Positions 44,800 through 53,626 of a stretch of 64,000 nt of DNA are shown in pieces (within the stretch, counting starts at the first letter, position 1; the number at the start of each line of letters is the position of its first letter). The DNA is from Rhodoferax sp. U2-2l (GTDB lineage: Bacteria > Pseudomonadota > Gammaproteobacteria > Burkholderiales > Burkholderiaceae_C). The stretch covers positions 113,901 to 177,900 of the forward strand of contig NZ_JAJCTH010000007.1 in the NCBI RefSeq assembly GCF_020594515.1, read 5' to 3'. Below the pieces are notes generated by a model that was given only the letters and a program-made list of their open reading frames with translations, had not been told where the DNA came from and ran no database searches. A program made the translations under genes and the position numbers.

Positions 44800-45192
44800 A
44801 TGACCCACTTCAAAGCACTCACGGGCGCGGCGCTGATCGCCCTGCTGGGCGCCTCGTTCTCGGCACAGGCCTATGACGCTGACTGGAAACGTGGCCGCGT
44901 GTATTACCGCAGCGTTTGCACCTCGTGCCACACGGCAGCGCCCATCGGCTCCATCAATCCCAGCACCAAGACCAAGGCCGAATGGAGCGCCTACCTGCTG
45001 CTTGACAAACACGCCAAGGGCAAAGACAAGGTCAGCCAATACGTCAGCAAAGCCTACCGCGCCAGCATCCAGGCCACCAACAAGGCGGCCGCCAAGTTTG
45101 CCGACACCCCTGATGCCGAACTGATGGAAGACATCAAGGCCTTCTTGATCAAGGGTGCCAAAGACGGTGACGCACCGGCCACCTGCAGTTGA
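44800..45192 (+). CDS. Periplasmic monoheme cytochrome c
   Basis: 130 residues from the ATG at 44800, seven bases after AGGAG; the ATG at 44794 is too close to that ribosome site. Signal peptide to about residue 24 (LLGASFSAQA). A single CTSCH at 40-44 lies in the pattern KRGRVYYRSVCTSCHTAAP, similar to small cytochromes c5-like, with a C-terminal helix DAELMEDIKAFLIKGAKDG. Probably an electron carrier for the cytochrome b/octaheme pair. The distal Met is not obvious; no Met lies between the haem site and VSQYVSK. Confidence 0.85.
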   Translation: MTHFKALTGAALIALLGASFSAQAYDADWKRGRVYYRSVCTSCHTAAPIGSINPSTKTKAEWSAYLLLDKHAKGKDKVSQYVSKAYRASIQATNKAAAKFADTPDAELMEDIKAFLIKGAKDGDAPATCS

Positions 45193-45233
45193 TCAGCCCG
45201 GCATTTTTCATTGCTTACTTTGTAGGAGCCAAC

Positions 45234-46394
45234 ATGATTTCGCACAGACACCCCATCCTTTCGGCGGTCTTGATGGTCGCCGTGACTGCTGGCGCAGCTT
45301 GGGTCAGCACCCCGGCACAGGCCCAGGAGGCACCCGCGGCGCAAGTGGCCAAAGCGGGCTGGTACAGCAAGCTGGTCAACGCAGAATTTGTGAAGCAACA
45401 AGCCGCCGTGGTCCCCCAAATCGCCGGTGTGATGCTGATCGATTCCCGCCCCACCGTGCGCAAATACGACGTGGGTCATATCCAGACCGCAGTCAACATT
45501 CCGGACTCAATGTTCGACAAGCTGGCCCCTACCCTGCTGCCCGCAGACAAATCAACCCTGCTGGTGTTTTACTGCAACGGTCTGGAATGTATGCTGAGCC
45601 ACAACTCGGCCTTCAAGGCTGAAAAACTGGGCTACACCAATGTGCGGGTCTACGCCGAAGGTTTTCCGGACTGGCTCAAGAATGGCAACCTGCACGCCGT
45701 GAGCGTAGCGCATCTCAAGAAGCTGATGGATGAAAAAGCACCCATCACGGTGATTGATGCCCGTCCCAAAGCCCGCAAGTACGACCTGGGCCACATTCCG
45801 GGCGCCATCAACCTGCCCGATTCGCAGTTTGACAAGCTGGCCCCCGAGCTGCTGCCCGCCGACAAGGCCACCGCGCTGTTCTTCTACTGCGACGGTCTGG
45901 CCTGCAAACTCAGCAATGACTCGGCCACCAAAGCCATCAAACTGGGTTACACCAACGTCAAGGTGATTCCCGAAGGTTACCCGGCCTGGGCCAAGGCCTA
46001 TGGCGCAGGTCCCACCGCCGCGGATGCCGCCCCCACCGTGAAAGCGGCGCCGGTGATGGAAGCGGGCAAGGAGTCGGGCACCATCACGGTGGCCTCTTTC
46101 GAGCGCATCTTCAAAGAGGCGCCCGACAGCGTTTACCTGATTGATGCGCGCGAGCCGCAGGAATTTGCCGCCGGCACCTTCAAGGGCGCGATCAACATGC
46201 CCATCAACAGCCTGGAACAAAACATCGACAAGCTGCCCACCGACAAGCCCATCATCTTCTTCTGCGGTGCCGGTGGGCGCAGCGGTGAAGCCCATGACAT
46301 GGTCAAGCTCTACAAGCCTGAGTTGAAAACCGTGTTTCTGGACGCCGAAATCAAGTGGGCCAAAGACGGCAGCTACACCATCAAGGGCAAGTAG
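45234..46394 (+). CDS. Periplasmic protein with three rhodanese domains
   Basis: 386 residues from the ATG at 45234 after TAGGAGCC. Signal peptide to about residue 30 (STPAQAQ). Three tandem rhodanese domains have active-site Cys at C114 (FYCNGLEC), C219 (FYCDGLAC) and C344 (FFCGAGGRSG). The first two loops carry an extra Cys five residues on (C119, C224) that could form a disulfide or persulfide pair. Rhodaneses carry sulfane sulfur; next to an OTR-type cytochrome this points to polysulfide, thiosulfate or tetrathionate chemistry. A decayed copy lies at 41941-42183. Confidence 0.88.
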   Translation: MISHRHPILSAVLMVAVTAGAAWVSTPAQAQEAPAAQVAKAGWYSKLVNAEFVKQQAAVVPQIAGVMLIDSRPTVRKYDVGHIQTAVNIPDSMFDKLAPTLLPADKSTLLVFYCNGLECMLSHNSAFKAEKLGYTNVRVYAEGFPDWLKNGNLHAVSVAHLKKLMDEKAPITVIDARPKARKYDLGHIPGAINLPDSQFDKLAPELLPADKATALFFYCDGLACKLSNDSATKAIKLGYTNVKVIPEGYPAWAKAYGAGPTAADAAPTVKAAPVMEAGKESGTITVASFERIFKEAPDSVYLIDAREPQEFAAGTFKGAINMPINSLEQNIDKLPTDKPIIFFCGAGGRSGEAHDMVKLYKPELKTVFLDAEIKWAKDGSYTIKGK

Positions 46395-46428
46395 GCCGCG
46401 GGCCCACCCGCGTCGATGGCTGTTGACA

Positions 46429-47139
46429 TCAGTCCAGCAAGAGGCTGTCGGGCTGCAAGACGCGGTAAATGCGGCCCTGCTTGTCCAGCTGCTCCATGGC
46501 GCCTTCACGCACCAGGCGACTGATCTCGCGGCTCACCGTCTCGAGCTTCAGGTCGAGCATGGCGCCCATGTCTTCGCGGGAAAACAGCATCGATATCTCG
46601 CGGTTTTCCGCGCTGCGCATCTTCAGCACCAGGTTGCCCACGCGGCGCCTGGCCGTCCCAAAATTCATGTCAGCCAGCCAATCGTCTGCTTCCTTGAGGG
46701 CGTGCTGCCATTTTTTCATCAGCTGGGCATGAAGCCTGGGGCTGCTTGACGACAGCTTGAGAACCACATCCTGGGGAATTCGGCAGACCGATGCCGGTGT
46801 CAAGGTGATGGCGTCGCTGTCGTACTGCTGACTGGCCAGCGCCTCCAGGCCCACCACGTCGCCTGCGCGCAACACCCGCACAATCCGTGGGCGCCCGTCC
46901 AGGGTGCTGCGCACCAGTTTTACCGTGCCCTGACGCAAGGTGAACACCCCCTTGGCAGCGCTGCCCTCGGTGAACAGGCTGGCACCGGCCGCGTAGTCCA
47001 ACTCGTCGATGGGCGCGTGAATCAGGCCAAAGTCGTGCTCGTTGAGGTCGGCAAACAGCACCAGTTGACGAACACCACACACCTTGCAGTCCGCCGTACC
47101 CCGCCACGCCGACTCTGTCTTGATGGGGATCATGTTCAC
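46429..47139 (-). CDS. FNR/Crp-family transcription regulator
   Basis: 236 residues. The N-terminal DCKVCGVRQLVLFADLNEHDF aligns with the FNR segment HCQDCSISQLC, keeping C18 and C21 but with Leu for the third N-terminal Cys; C119 (ASVCRIP) matches the internal FNR Cys. A cyclic-nucleotide-type beta roll follows, then a C-terminal helix-turn-helix KLETVSREISRL whose E-SR pattern is that of proteins reading TTGAT. It converges with the rhodanese gene, 34 bases apart, and probably acts on the FNR box at 42442. Whether it holds an iron-sulfur cluster is open. Confidence 0.87.
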   Translation of the reverse strand: MNMIPIKTESAWRGTADCKVCGVRQLVLFADLNEHDFGLIHAPIDELDYAAGASLFTEGSAAKGVFTLRQGTVKLVRSTLDGRPRIVRVLRAGDVVGLEALASQQYDSDAITLTPASVCRIPQDVVLKLSSSSPRLHAQLMKKWQHALKEADDWLADMNFGTARRRVGNLVLKMRSAENREISMLFSREDMGAMLDLKLETVSREISRLVREGAMEQLDKQGRIYRVLQPDSLLLD

Positions 47140-47190
47140 CTTTCAGGCCTGCAAGCCAGAGCTGGCAGTAGCGAGCGACCCATCGCCCAC

Positions 47191-47526
47191 TCAGGAAGTC
47201 GTTTGGCCAGCGATGTGATGGCACATCGCTTCACAAATGGAGACGACGCGCTGGTCCGCGATGCGGTAGAAAATCTGAACGCCTTCGCGGCGCTTGGCCA
47301 AAATGCCTGCTTGGTAGAGGGTGTTCAGGTGCTGCGACATGTTGGGCTGCGTGGTGTTGACACGGGTCAACAGGTAACTCACGTTCTTTTCCCCGTCACA
47401 CAGACAGTTGATGATCCGCAGCCGCATCGGCGCCGACATCACCCGAAACAGATCGGCAGCAGCCTCGAAGGTGGCGTCTGTCTTGACGACTTCAGACTTG
47501 TCGCTGTCTTGTGTTGGGGTCGCCAT
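47191..47526 (-). CDS. ArsR/SmtB-family regulator, possible sulfur sensor
   Basis: 111 residues from the ATG at 47526; an earlier frame is not supported. The winged helix is RVNTTQPNMSQHLNTLYQAG followed by GILAKRREGVQIFYRIAD. Cys are at 41, 43, 98 and 102. One Cys in the second helix and one near the C-terminus is the layout of the persulfide sensors BigR and SqrR, which answer to sulfane sulfur. The metal-site CxC of ArsR proper is not in its usual place. It lies 51 bases upstream of the FNR-type gene and in the same direction. Confidence 0.82.
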   Translation of the reverse strand: MATPTQDSDKSEVVKTDATFEAAADLFRVMSAPMRLRIINCLCDGEKNVSYLLTRVNTTQPNMSQHLNTLYQAGILAKRREGVQIFYRIADQRVVSICEAMCHHIAGQTTS

Positions 47527-47679
47527 GCGAATACACCTTCGTGATGCCGTGCGGGTTGAATGGGGGTCAAAAAAAGATTGTAGTCCTGCACCGGTTTCCA
47601 CACCCCTACAAATCAGCCCCGTCTTAAGCATCCAACCGTGGCCAATCCCCATGACCGGGCTGCCACCGACTGCGCCGGA

Positions 47680-48987
47680 TCACCCGGCCCGGTACACCAC
47701 CCGGCCACCAATCACGGTGCAACGCACCCGGCCAGGCAGCTCGTAACCCGAGAACGGCGTGTGTTTGCCCTGGCTTACCAGTGCATCGGCTCTCACCGTC
47801 CAGGCGGCTTGTGGGTCAAACACGCACACATCACCCAAGCCACCCACAGCCAGATGGCCGGTGCGGCCCTGGCGTGTGCCGATGGCCTTGCCCAGCAGCG
47901 CGGCGGGGCTGTCGGTGACGACCGAGAGGGCCCGTTGCAAGGGTGCGCCGCTGTCCAGATGCCACTTAAAAGCCAGGCTCAGCAGCAACTCCAGCCCGGT
48001 GGCGCCGGGTTCACTCTCGGCAAACGGCAGCATCTTGGCGTCGTCATCGACCGGTGTGTGGTCCGACACCAGCGCGTCAATCGTGCCGTCGAGCAGACCG
48101 GCACGCAGCGCGTCGCGGTCACGCTGCTGGCGCAACGGCGGGGTCAGGCGGGCGCGGCTGTCAAAGTAGCCCATGTCGGTGTCGGTCAGGTGCAGCGAGT
48201 TGATGCTGACATCGCAGGTCAGCAGCAAACCCTGCGCCTTGGCCTGGCGCACCAGCTCGACGCCAGCGGCGCTGCTGATGCGGCACAGGTGTACGCGTGC
48301 GCCGGTGGCACGCATCAGCTCAAAAATGGTGTGCATCGCAATCGTTTCAGCCATCACCGGCACGCCGCTCAGGCCCATGCGTGTGGCGAGCGGGCCGCTG
48401 GCGGCCACACCCTGGCCCAGGAACGCGTCCTGCGGGCGCAGCCAGACGGCGTAACCAAAAGTGCTGGCGTACTGGAAAGCCCGCTGCAGCACCTGGGTGT
48501 TGGAGAGCGCCACCTCAGCCTGACTGAAGGCGACACAACCGGCGTCGGTGAGTTCGACCATCTCGGTCAGCACCGTGCCTTGCAGGTTGCGCGTCAGGGC
48601 ACCCAGCGGGTAGACCCGGGCCTGTTGCAATTTTTCGGCGCGAAACCGCAGCATCTCGACCAGACCGGACTCGTCGAGCACCGGGTCGGTGTCGGGCTGG
48701 CAGACCAGGCTGGTGATGCCACCGGCCACCGCCGCCGACATCTCCGACTCCAGCATGCGGGCGTGCTCGTAACCGGGTTCACGCAGGCGCACCGCCAGGT
48801 CCACCAGGCCGGGTAACACCAGGCAGCCCGTGGCGTCGATGGTGAGTTCGGGTGAAAAATCAGGCGCTACATCGCCAATAGCAAGCACGGCATTGCCAGC
48901 CAGGGCCACATCGGCTTTTTGGTCGTAACCGCTGGCCGGATCGATGACCCGCCCGCCTCGGATCAGCACAGTCTTGGGTGTGTTCAT
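47680..48987 (-). CDS. pyrX: Catalytically inactive dihydroorotase homologue (PyrX/PyrC-prime)
   Basis: 435 residues of the dihydroorotase family. The metal motif DxHVHLREPG is changed to DLAVRLREPG, so both ligand His are lost (Ala65, Arg67). The usual bridging Lys/His positions also look altered, though SDHTPVDDDAK is kept. Such proteins occur next to pyrB in pseudomonads and many Burkholderiales, where they are a structural partner required by aspartate carbamoyltransferase. The pyrB gene lies just upstream in the same operon, 28 bases away. A separate active pyrC is expected elsewhere. Confidence 0.87.
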   Translation of the reverse strand: MNTPKTVLIRGGRVIDPASGYDQKADVALAGNAVLAIGDVAPDFSPELTIDATGCLVLPGLVDLAVRLREPGYEHARMLESEMSAAVAGGITSLVCQPDTDPVLDESGLVEMLRFRAEKLQQARVYPLGALTRNLQGTVLTEMVELTDAGCVAFSQAEVALSNTQVLQRAFQYASTFGYAVWLRPQDAFLGQGVAASGPLATRMGLSGVPVMAETIAMHTIFELMRATGARVHLCRISSAAGVELVRQAKAQGLLLTCDVSINSLHLTDTDMGYFDSRARLTPPLRQQRDRDALRAGLLDGTIDALVSDHTPVDDDAKMLPFAESEPGATGLELLLSLAFKWHLDSGAPLQRALSVVTDSPAALLGKAIGTRQGRTGHLAVGGLGDVCVFDPQAAWTVRADALVSQGKHTPFSGYELPGRVRCTVIGGRVVYRAG

Positions 48988-49015
48988 AACAGTCGTCTCG
49001 GTGAATGGGGGAGGC

Positions 49016-49978
49016 TCAGGGCTCGTTGCCGGCCACGATGCTCATGACCGCCATGCGCACCGCAATACCAAAGGTGACCTGCGGCAGGATCACGCTGTGC
49101 GCGCCGTCGACCACCGCCGAGTCAATCTCGACGCCACGGTTGATCGGGCCGGGGTGCATCACGATGGCATCACTCTTGGCCAGTTGCAGCTTCTCGGGCG
49201 TCAGGCCAAAACTCTTGAAAAACTCCTGGCTGGAGGGCAGCAGCGCGCCGCTCATGCGCTCGTTTTGCAGGCGCAGCATGATGATCACGTCGCAGCCTTT
49301 GATGCCTTCTTCGAGCGTGTGGCAGACCCGCACACCCATCTGCGCCATGTCGCTCGGCACCAGGGTTTTGGGGCCGACCACCCGCACCTCGGCGCATCCC
49401 AGGGTGGTCAGGGCGTGGATATCGGAGCGCGCCACGCGTGAATGCAACACGTCGCCGACGATGGCCACGGTCAGGTTGGAAAAGTCTTTTTTGTAGTGCC
49501 GGATGGTGTACATGTCCAGCAGGCCCTGGGTCGGGTGCGCGTGGCGGCCGTCACCAGCGTTGACCACATGCACATGCGGCGCCACATGCTGGGCGATCAG
49601 GTAGGGTGCGCCCGACTCGCTGTGGCGCACCACAAAAATATCGGCGGCCATCGCGGAAAGGTTGGCAATGGTGTCGAGTAACGACTCCCCCTTGGACGCC
49701 GAGGACTTGGTGATGTCCAGATTGATCACGTCAGCACTCAAGCGTTTGGCGGCGATCTCGAAGGTGGTGCGGGTGCGCGTGGAGTTCTCAAAAAACAGGT
49801 TGAAGACACTTTTGCCACGCAGCATCGGCACCTTTTTCACCTCACGGTCACTCACCGAGACGAAATTCGTCGCGGTGTCGAGCACATGGGTCAGCACACT
49901 TTTGGGCAGGCCTTCGGTGGACAACAGGTGAATCAGCTCACCGTGTTTGTTGAGTTGCGGGTTGTTTTTATACAGCAT
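49016..49978 (-). CDS. pyrB: Aspartate carbamoyltransferase catalytic subunit
   Basis: 320 residues. The carbamoyl phosphate motif [18 protein letters not shown] (residues about 58-75) and the second-domain [13 protein letters not shown] and [13 protein letters not shown] are intact. It makes carbamoyl aspartate in UMP synthesis. It is placed between pyrR (2 bases) and pyrX (28 bases), an operon typical of the group. Carbamoyl phosphate is also the product of the AllFGH enzyme in this window. Confidence 0.94.
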   Translation of the reverse strand: MLYKNNPQLNKHGELIHLLSTEGLPKSVLTHVLDTATNFVSVSDREVKKVPMLRGKSVFNLFFENSTRTRTTFEIAAKRLSADVINLDITKSSASKGESLLDTIANLSAMAADIFVVRHSESGAPYLIAQHVAPHVHVVNAGDGRHAHPTQGLLDMYTIRHYKKDFSNLTVAIVGDVLHSRVARSDIHALTTLGCAEVRVVGPKTLVPSDMAQMGVRVCHTLEEGIKGCDVIIMLRLQNERMSGALLPSSQEFFKSFGLTPEKLQLAKSDAIVMHPGPINRGVEIDSAVVDGAHSVILPQVTFGIAVRMAVMSIVAGNEP

Positions 49979-49980
49979 GG

Positions 49981-50478
49981 TCAGCGCACTTTCACGTTAA
50001 AACTGAAACGGCCGGACTCGTCGCGCGCCAGGCTCAGCGACTGGTTGGCCGCCAGATGGATGCGCGCGGCGCACATGTCGGCCGCAATCGGCAGCTCGCG
50101 CCCGCCCCGGTCCACCAGCACCGCCAGCTTGATGCTGGCCGGGCGGCCAAAGTCAAACAGCTCGTTGATGACCGCACGGATGGTGCGGCCCGTGAACAGC
50201 ACGTCGTCGAGCAGCAGGATGTGCGACCCCGTCACATCAAACGGAATCTGCGTCTGGGCGGCGGCAGCCATGCCGCGGCTGGCGTAGTCGTCACGGTGCA
50301 TGGCGGACGAAATCACGCCGATCGGCTCGGTCAGCCCCAGGTCTTGCTGCAGGCGTTGCGCCAGCCAGACGCCGCCGGAGGTGATGCCCATCAGGCGCAT
50401 GCCGGGTTTGAACACCATCTTCACACTGGCCAGCAAGTCGCCATACAGGGCTTCGGCATCGAGTTCGAGCATGCTCAT
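49981..50478 (-). CDS. pyrR: PyrR-type uracil phosphoribosyltransferase/regulator
   Basis: 165 residues. The PRPP-binding loop [20 protein letters not shown] is clear (near 95-114), with [14 protein letters not shown] early and [13 protein letters not shown] late. Family members combine weak uracil phosphoribosyltransferase activity with RNA-binding attenuation in Gram-positives; in proteobacteria the regulatory role is uncertain. Its start overlaps the ruvX stop by four bases. Confidence 0.9.
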   Translation of the reverse strand: MSMLELDAEALYGDLLASVKMVFKPGMRLMGITSGGVWLAQRLQQDLGLTEPIGVISSAMHRDDYASRGMAAAAQTQIPFDVTGSHILLLDDVLFTGRTIRAVINELFDFGRPASIKLAVLVDRGGRELPIAADMCAARIHLAANQSLSLARDESGRFSFNVKVR

Positions 50479-50915
50479 GGGGGCAGATTCCTTAAAAATT
50501 GTTCCAGGATGATGCAGGCGGCCGCCGCATCGGCATCGCGGGCGCCGCCTGACAGGGCTTCGGTGGTGGTGTAGCGCTCGTCCACCTCAAACACCGGCAG
50601 CTTGAAGCGCCCATGCAACTGGCGGGCAAAACGCCGGGCGCGCGCGGTGTTTTCATGCGCGGCACCGTCCGGGTGAAACGGCACGCCAACCACCAGCGCG
50701 TCAGGCTGCCATTCTTTGAGCTGGGCGGCAATCTTGACAAAGCGCGCGTCGCCCTCGGCGGTGATCGTGCCTTGCGGCTGGGCGGTGCGCAGCAGGCGGT
50801 TGCCCACGGCAAAACCGGTGCGCTTGATGCCAAAGTCCAGCGCCAGAAAGGTTTGCAGCTTAGGTGCGACGGCGGCTGTGGCGACGAGCGCTTGATCCGT
50901 TGGGGCTAGAACCAT
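50475..50915 (-). CDS. ruvX: Putative pre-16S rRNA nuclease / Holliday junction resolvase homologue YqgF
   Basis: 146 residues. RNase H-like fold motifs: LALDFGIKRTGFAVG near 24-38 with the first catalytic Asp, VVGVPFHPDG in the middle and VDERYTTTEA followed by GARDADAAAACIILEQFL at the end. The E. coli homologue is essential and matures the 16S rRNA 5-prime end. The usual yqgE-yqgF order is kept, with 78 bases between them. Confidence 0.92.
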   Translation of the reverse strand: MVLAPTDQALVATAAVAPKLQTFLALDFGIKRTGFAVGNRLLRTAQPQGTITAEGDARFVKIAAQLKEWQPDALVVGVPFHPDGAAHENTARARRFARQLHGRFKLPVFEVDERYTTTEALSGGARDADAAAACIILEQFLRNLPP

Positions 50916-50993
50916 AGGGGATGCTCACTGTGTCGAAGCGCTTGCCCTTCAGGGGGAAGGCCGGGAGGGGGGCTGGCGCCCACTGGCTTCACG

Positions 50994-51593
50994 TCAGGCA
51001 TGACCCGCTTCGCCCGACAACATCCAGGCCTCCAGGCCCAGCAGTTGCAAAGCCTGGGTGTAGCGCTGGTCCACCGGGGTATCAAAAATCAGCCGGGCAT
51101 CGGCCTCGACCGTGAGCCAGGCGTTGTCGATCAGTTCTGACTCCAGCTGCCCCTCACCCCAGGCTGAATATCCCAATGAAATCATCACCTTGCGCGGCCC
51201 TGAGCCGGTGGAGATGGCCTCCAGCACATCCCGCGAGGTGGTCATCTCCAGGCCGCCGGGGATGATCATGGTCGATGAGTACACCGGGTCGGTGGGTTTG
51301 TCAGCGTCTTTGAAGATGGCTTCGTGCAGCACAAAACCGCGTTCGGTCTGCACCGGGCCACCGTAAAACACCGGGTCGTCGCTGAGGTCGGGGCGCATCA
51401 AGGGCAGTTCGACCTTGTCAAACAGGCCTTTGAGCGAAATGTCGCAGGGTTTGTTGATGACCAGCCCAAGCGCGCCGCGCTCGTTGTGTTCACACAAATA
51501 AACGACGCTGCGCGAGAAAAGCGGATCCTGCAGCCCGGGCATGGCGATCAAAAAATGATTCGTCAGGTTGGTGGAGGCAGAATCTGAGCTCAT
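50994..51593 (-). CDS. YqgE/AlgH family protein (UPF0301)
   Basis: 199 residues from the ATG at 51593. Family motifs: LTNHFLIAMPGLQDPLFSRS, VVYLCEHNERGALGLVIN and FYGGPVQTERGFVLHE, then VMISLGYSAWGEGQLESEL. The family is widespread and of uncertain function; it was named for a regulator of alginate in Pseudomonas. It leads the operon yqgE-ruvX-pyrR-pyrB-pyrX and is divergent from the photolyase gene, 33 bases apart. Confidence 0.93.
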   Translation of the reverse strand: MSSDSASTNLTNHFLIAMPGLQDPLFSRSVVYLCEHNERGALGLVINKPCDISLKGLFDKVELPLMRPDLSDDPVFYGGPVQTERGFVLHEAIFKDADKPTDPVYSSTMIIPGGLEMTTSRDVLEAISTGSGPRKVMISLGYSAWGEGQLESELIDNAWLTVEADARLIFDTPVDQRYTQALQLLGLEAWMLSGEAGHA

Positions 51594-51626
51594 CAAACCA
51601 TTTTAGCGACGAACATCCCGCAACCC

Positions 51627-53102
51627 ATGAGCTACGAATTTGACACCGGATTGATGTGGTTCCGCCGCGATTTGCGTACCAACGATAACGCCACGCTACA
51701 CCAGGCGCTGAGCCGCTGCCGCTTGGTGCACTGCGTTTTTGTGTTCGACACGACGATTCTGGACGCCTTGCCGCGTGTGGACCGGCGGGTGGAATTCCTC
51801 CGCGAATCCTTATCCGAACTGGATGAGGCGCTGCGACTTTTGAGCGGCCATGCGACCGGCGGCCTGATCGTGCGCCATGCGGTGGCCAGCGACGCGTTGC
51901 CACGTCTGGCACGGCAACTGCAAGTGCAGGTCGTGTTTGCAGGGCGCGACGATGAGCCGGACGCCCTGGCGCGTGATACCGCAGTGGCCGACGCTTTGCA
52001 GGTTGACGGCATCACACTGGTGACCTGCAAAGACCATGTGATTTTTGAGCGCCGCGAAATCCTGACACAAGGCGGCACGGTGTATGGCGTGTTCACGCCG
52101 TACAAAAACAACTGGCTGTCGCGCCTGGCGCCCGAACATCTGGCCGACCACCCGATCAAGAACCTCGCGCACCGGCTGGCGCCGCGTCCGCCCGAATGCC
52201 GGGCGCCGGTGCCCAGCCTGGCCGACATCGGGTTTGCACCCAGCAACCTGGCCACCCTGAAAATCCCCACCGGCATGTCGGGCGGCGCCCAGTTGTTTGA
52301 AGACTTTTTTGAGCGCATGGACCGCTACGACAGCACGCGCGACTTCCCCGCTCTCAAGGGGCCGAGTTACCTGGGTGTGCACCTGCGTTTTGGCACGGTG
52401 TCGGTGCGCCAGCTGGTAGCCACCGCCTGGCAGCGGCAACTGGCGGGCAGCCGCGGCGCCGCAGTCTGGCTGAGCGAGCTGGTCTGGCGCGACTTTTATG
52501 TCTCTATCCTGGCGAACTTCCCGCATGTGGCCACACACGCCTTCAAGCCCGAATACGACGCCATCCAATGGGAAAGTGGCCCACACGCCGAGGCGCTGTT
52601 TGCCGCCTGGTGCGAGGGACGCACGGGTTACCCGCTGGTGGACGCCGCCATGGCGCAGATCAACGAGACCGGCTACATGCACAACCGCCTGCGCATGGTG
52701 GTGGGCAGTTTTCTGGTGAAAGACCTGGGGCTTGACTGGCGCTGGGGCGAGTCCTACTTTGCCACGCACCTGAACGACTTTGACTTGAGTGCCAACAACG
52801 GCGGCTGGCAGTGGGTGGCCTCCAGCGGCTGTGATGCGCAGCCTTACTTTCGCATCTTCAACCCCATCAGCCAGAGCGAAAAGTTTGACCCGCAAGGCAA
52901 GTTCATCCGGCGTTACCTGCCGCAGTTGGCCAAGCTATCCAATAAAAGCATCCACGCGCCGTGGCTCGCCAAACCGCTGGAGCTGCAGGCAGCAGGTGTC
53001 ACGCTGGGTGGCAATTACCCACTTCCGGTGGTGCAGCACGATGAGGCCCGCGCCAAAACCCTGGCGCGTTACGCGGTGGTGAAAAAGGCCGCGGCCCAAT
53101 AG
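51627..53102 (+). CDS. phrB: Deoxyribodipyrimidine photolyase
   Basis: 491 residues. N-terminal photolyase domain: GLMWFRRDLRTNDNATLHQA. C-terminal FAD domain: WLSELVWRDFYVSILANFP, GRTGYPLVDAAMAQINETGY, MHNRLRMVVGSFLVKDLG and NNGGWQWVASSGCDAQPYFR, with the Trp residues used for electron transfer to FAD. It repairs cyclobutane pyrimidine dimers with blue light. Length and motifs fit class I CPD photolyases. Followed by a hairpin repeat 57 bases after the stop. Confidence 0.94.
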   Translation: MSYEFDTGLMWFRRDLRTNDNATLHQALSRCRLVHCVFVFDTTILDALPRVDRRVEFLRESLSELDEALRLLSGHATGGLIVRHAVASDALPRLARQLQVQVVFAGRDDEPDALARDTAVADALQVDGITLVTCKDHVIFERREILTQGGTVYGVFTPYKNNWLSRLAPEHLADHPIKNLAHRLAPRPPECRAPVPSLADIGFAPSNLATLKIPTGMSGGAQLFEDFFERMDRYDSTRDFPALKGPSYLGVHLRFGTVSVRQLVATAWQRQLAGSRGAAVWLSELVWRDFYVSILANFPHVATHAFKPEYDAIQWESGPHAEALFAAWCEGRTGYPLVDAAMAQINETGYMHNRLRMVVGSFLVKDLGLDWRWGESYFATHLNDFDLSANNGGWQWVASSGCDAQPYFRIFNPISQSEKFDPQGKFIRRYLPQLAKLSNKSIHAPWLAKPLELQAAGVTLGGNYPLPVVQHDEARAKTLARYAVVKKAAAQ

Positions 53103-53158
53103 GTCAGAAGCCTGATCAACCAGCGGACGCGGCTTGATCAGCGCTCAATCCTTGTGTG

Positions 53159-53238
53159 GCAGCGGGTAGGGTATTGGGGCCCACCTCAGACGCGCTTCGC
53201 TTTGCGACATCGGTGGTCCCCAATACCCCACCCGCTGC
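53159..53238. repeat. Hairpin repeat with conserved loop, copy 1
   Basis: A 27-base stem (53159-53185 with 53212-53238, 25 of 27 pairs) opening GCAGCGGGTAGGGTATTGGG and a 26-base loop (53186-53211) beginning TCAGACGCGCTT and ending GCGACATC. The loop recurs, in the opposite orientation, at 60805-60830 with 24 of 26 bases the same. It lies directly after the photolyase gene and may also stop transcription, though no T-run follows. Confidence 0.75.
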
Positions 53239-53626
53239 GGCAAGCGCCCGGGTTCGGCAACTTTCAAAGTTTGAGCGGCAATGCAGGGATTGGTGCAGAG
53301 GATGCAACCAAGTGACTCATTGACCCCTGTTACCCGTCTGTATGGTTCGCTTACGGGTGGCAGGTGATGGATTGGGGCGGCGTCCTCGTACTGTCAAAGG
53401 CCCAGAAATTGGCCGCTCCCCCTACCCATCTCCTGCATGCCGACGCTGTTGGAACTCCAACACGGGACTCAAAGTCAACCGATCGCAAGTGACGAGTCAG
53501 CAGCGGGAGCAGTCACAGATTTTTTGATCGTGAATGACTCTTGACGACCAGGAGCCGGTATTGGGGAGTGGCGCTTGAAAGCCGTCATTCGACACGCCGA
53601 ATTCTCGATACCGGTCATCGCTCAGG
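53239..53626. other. Region without a recognisable intact gene
   Basis: 388 bases after the hairpin repeat. Short frames on both strands show no family motif, ribosome site or biased codon use. From about 53560 the text may be the damaged N-terminal coding part of the dehydrogenase remnant that follows, since that gene lacks its NAD(P)-binding start. Confidence 0.5.
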
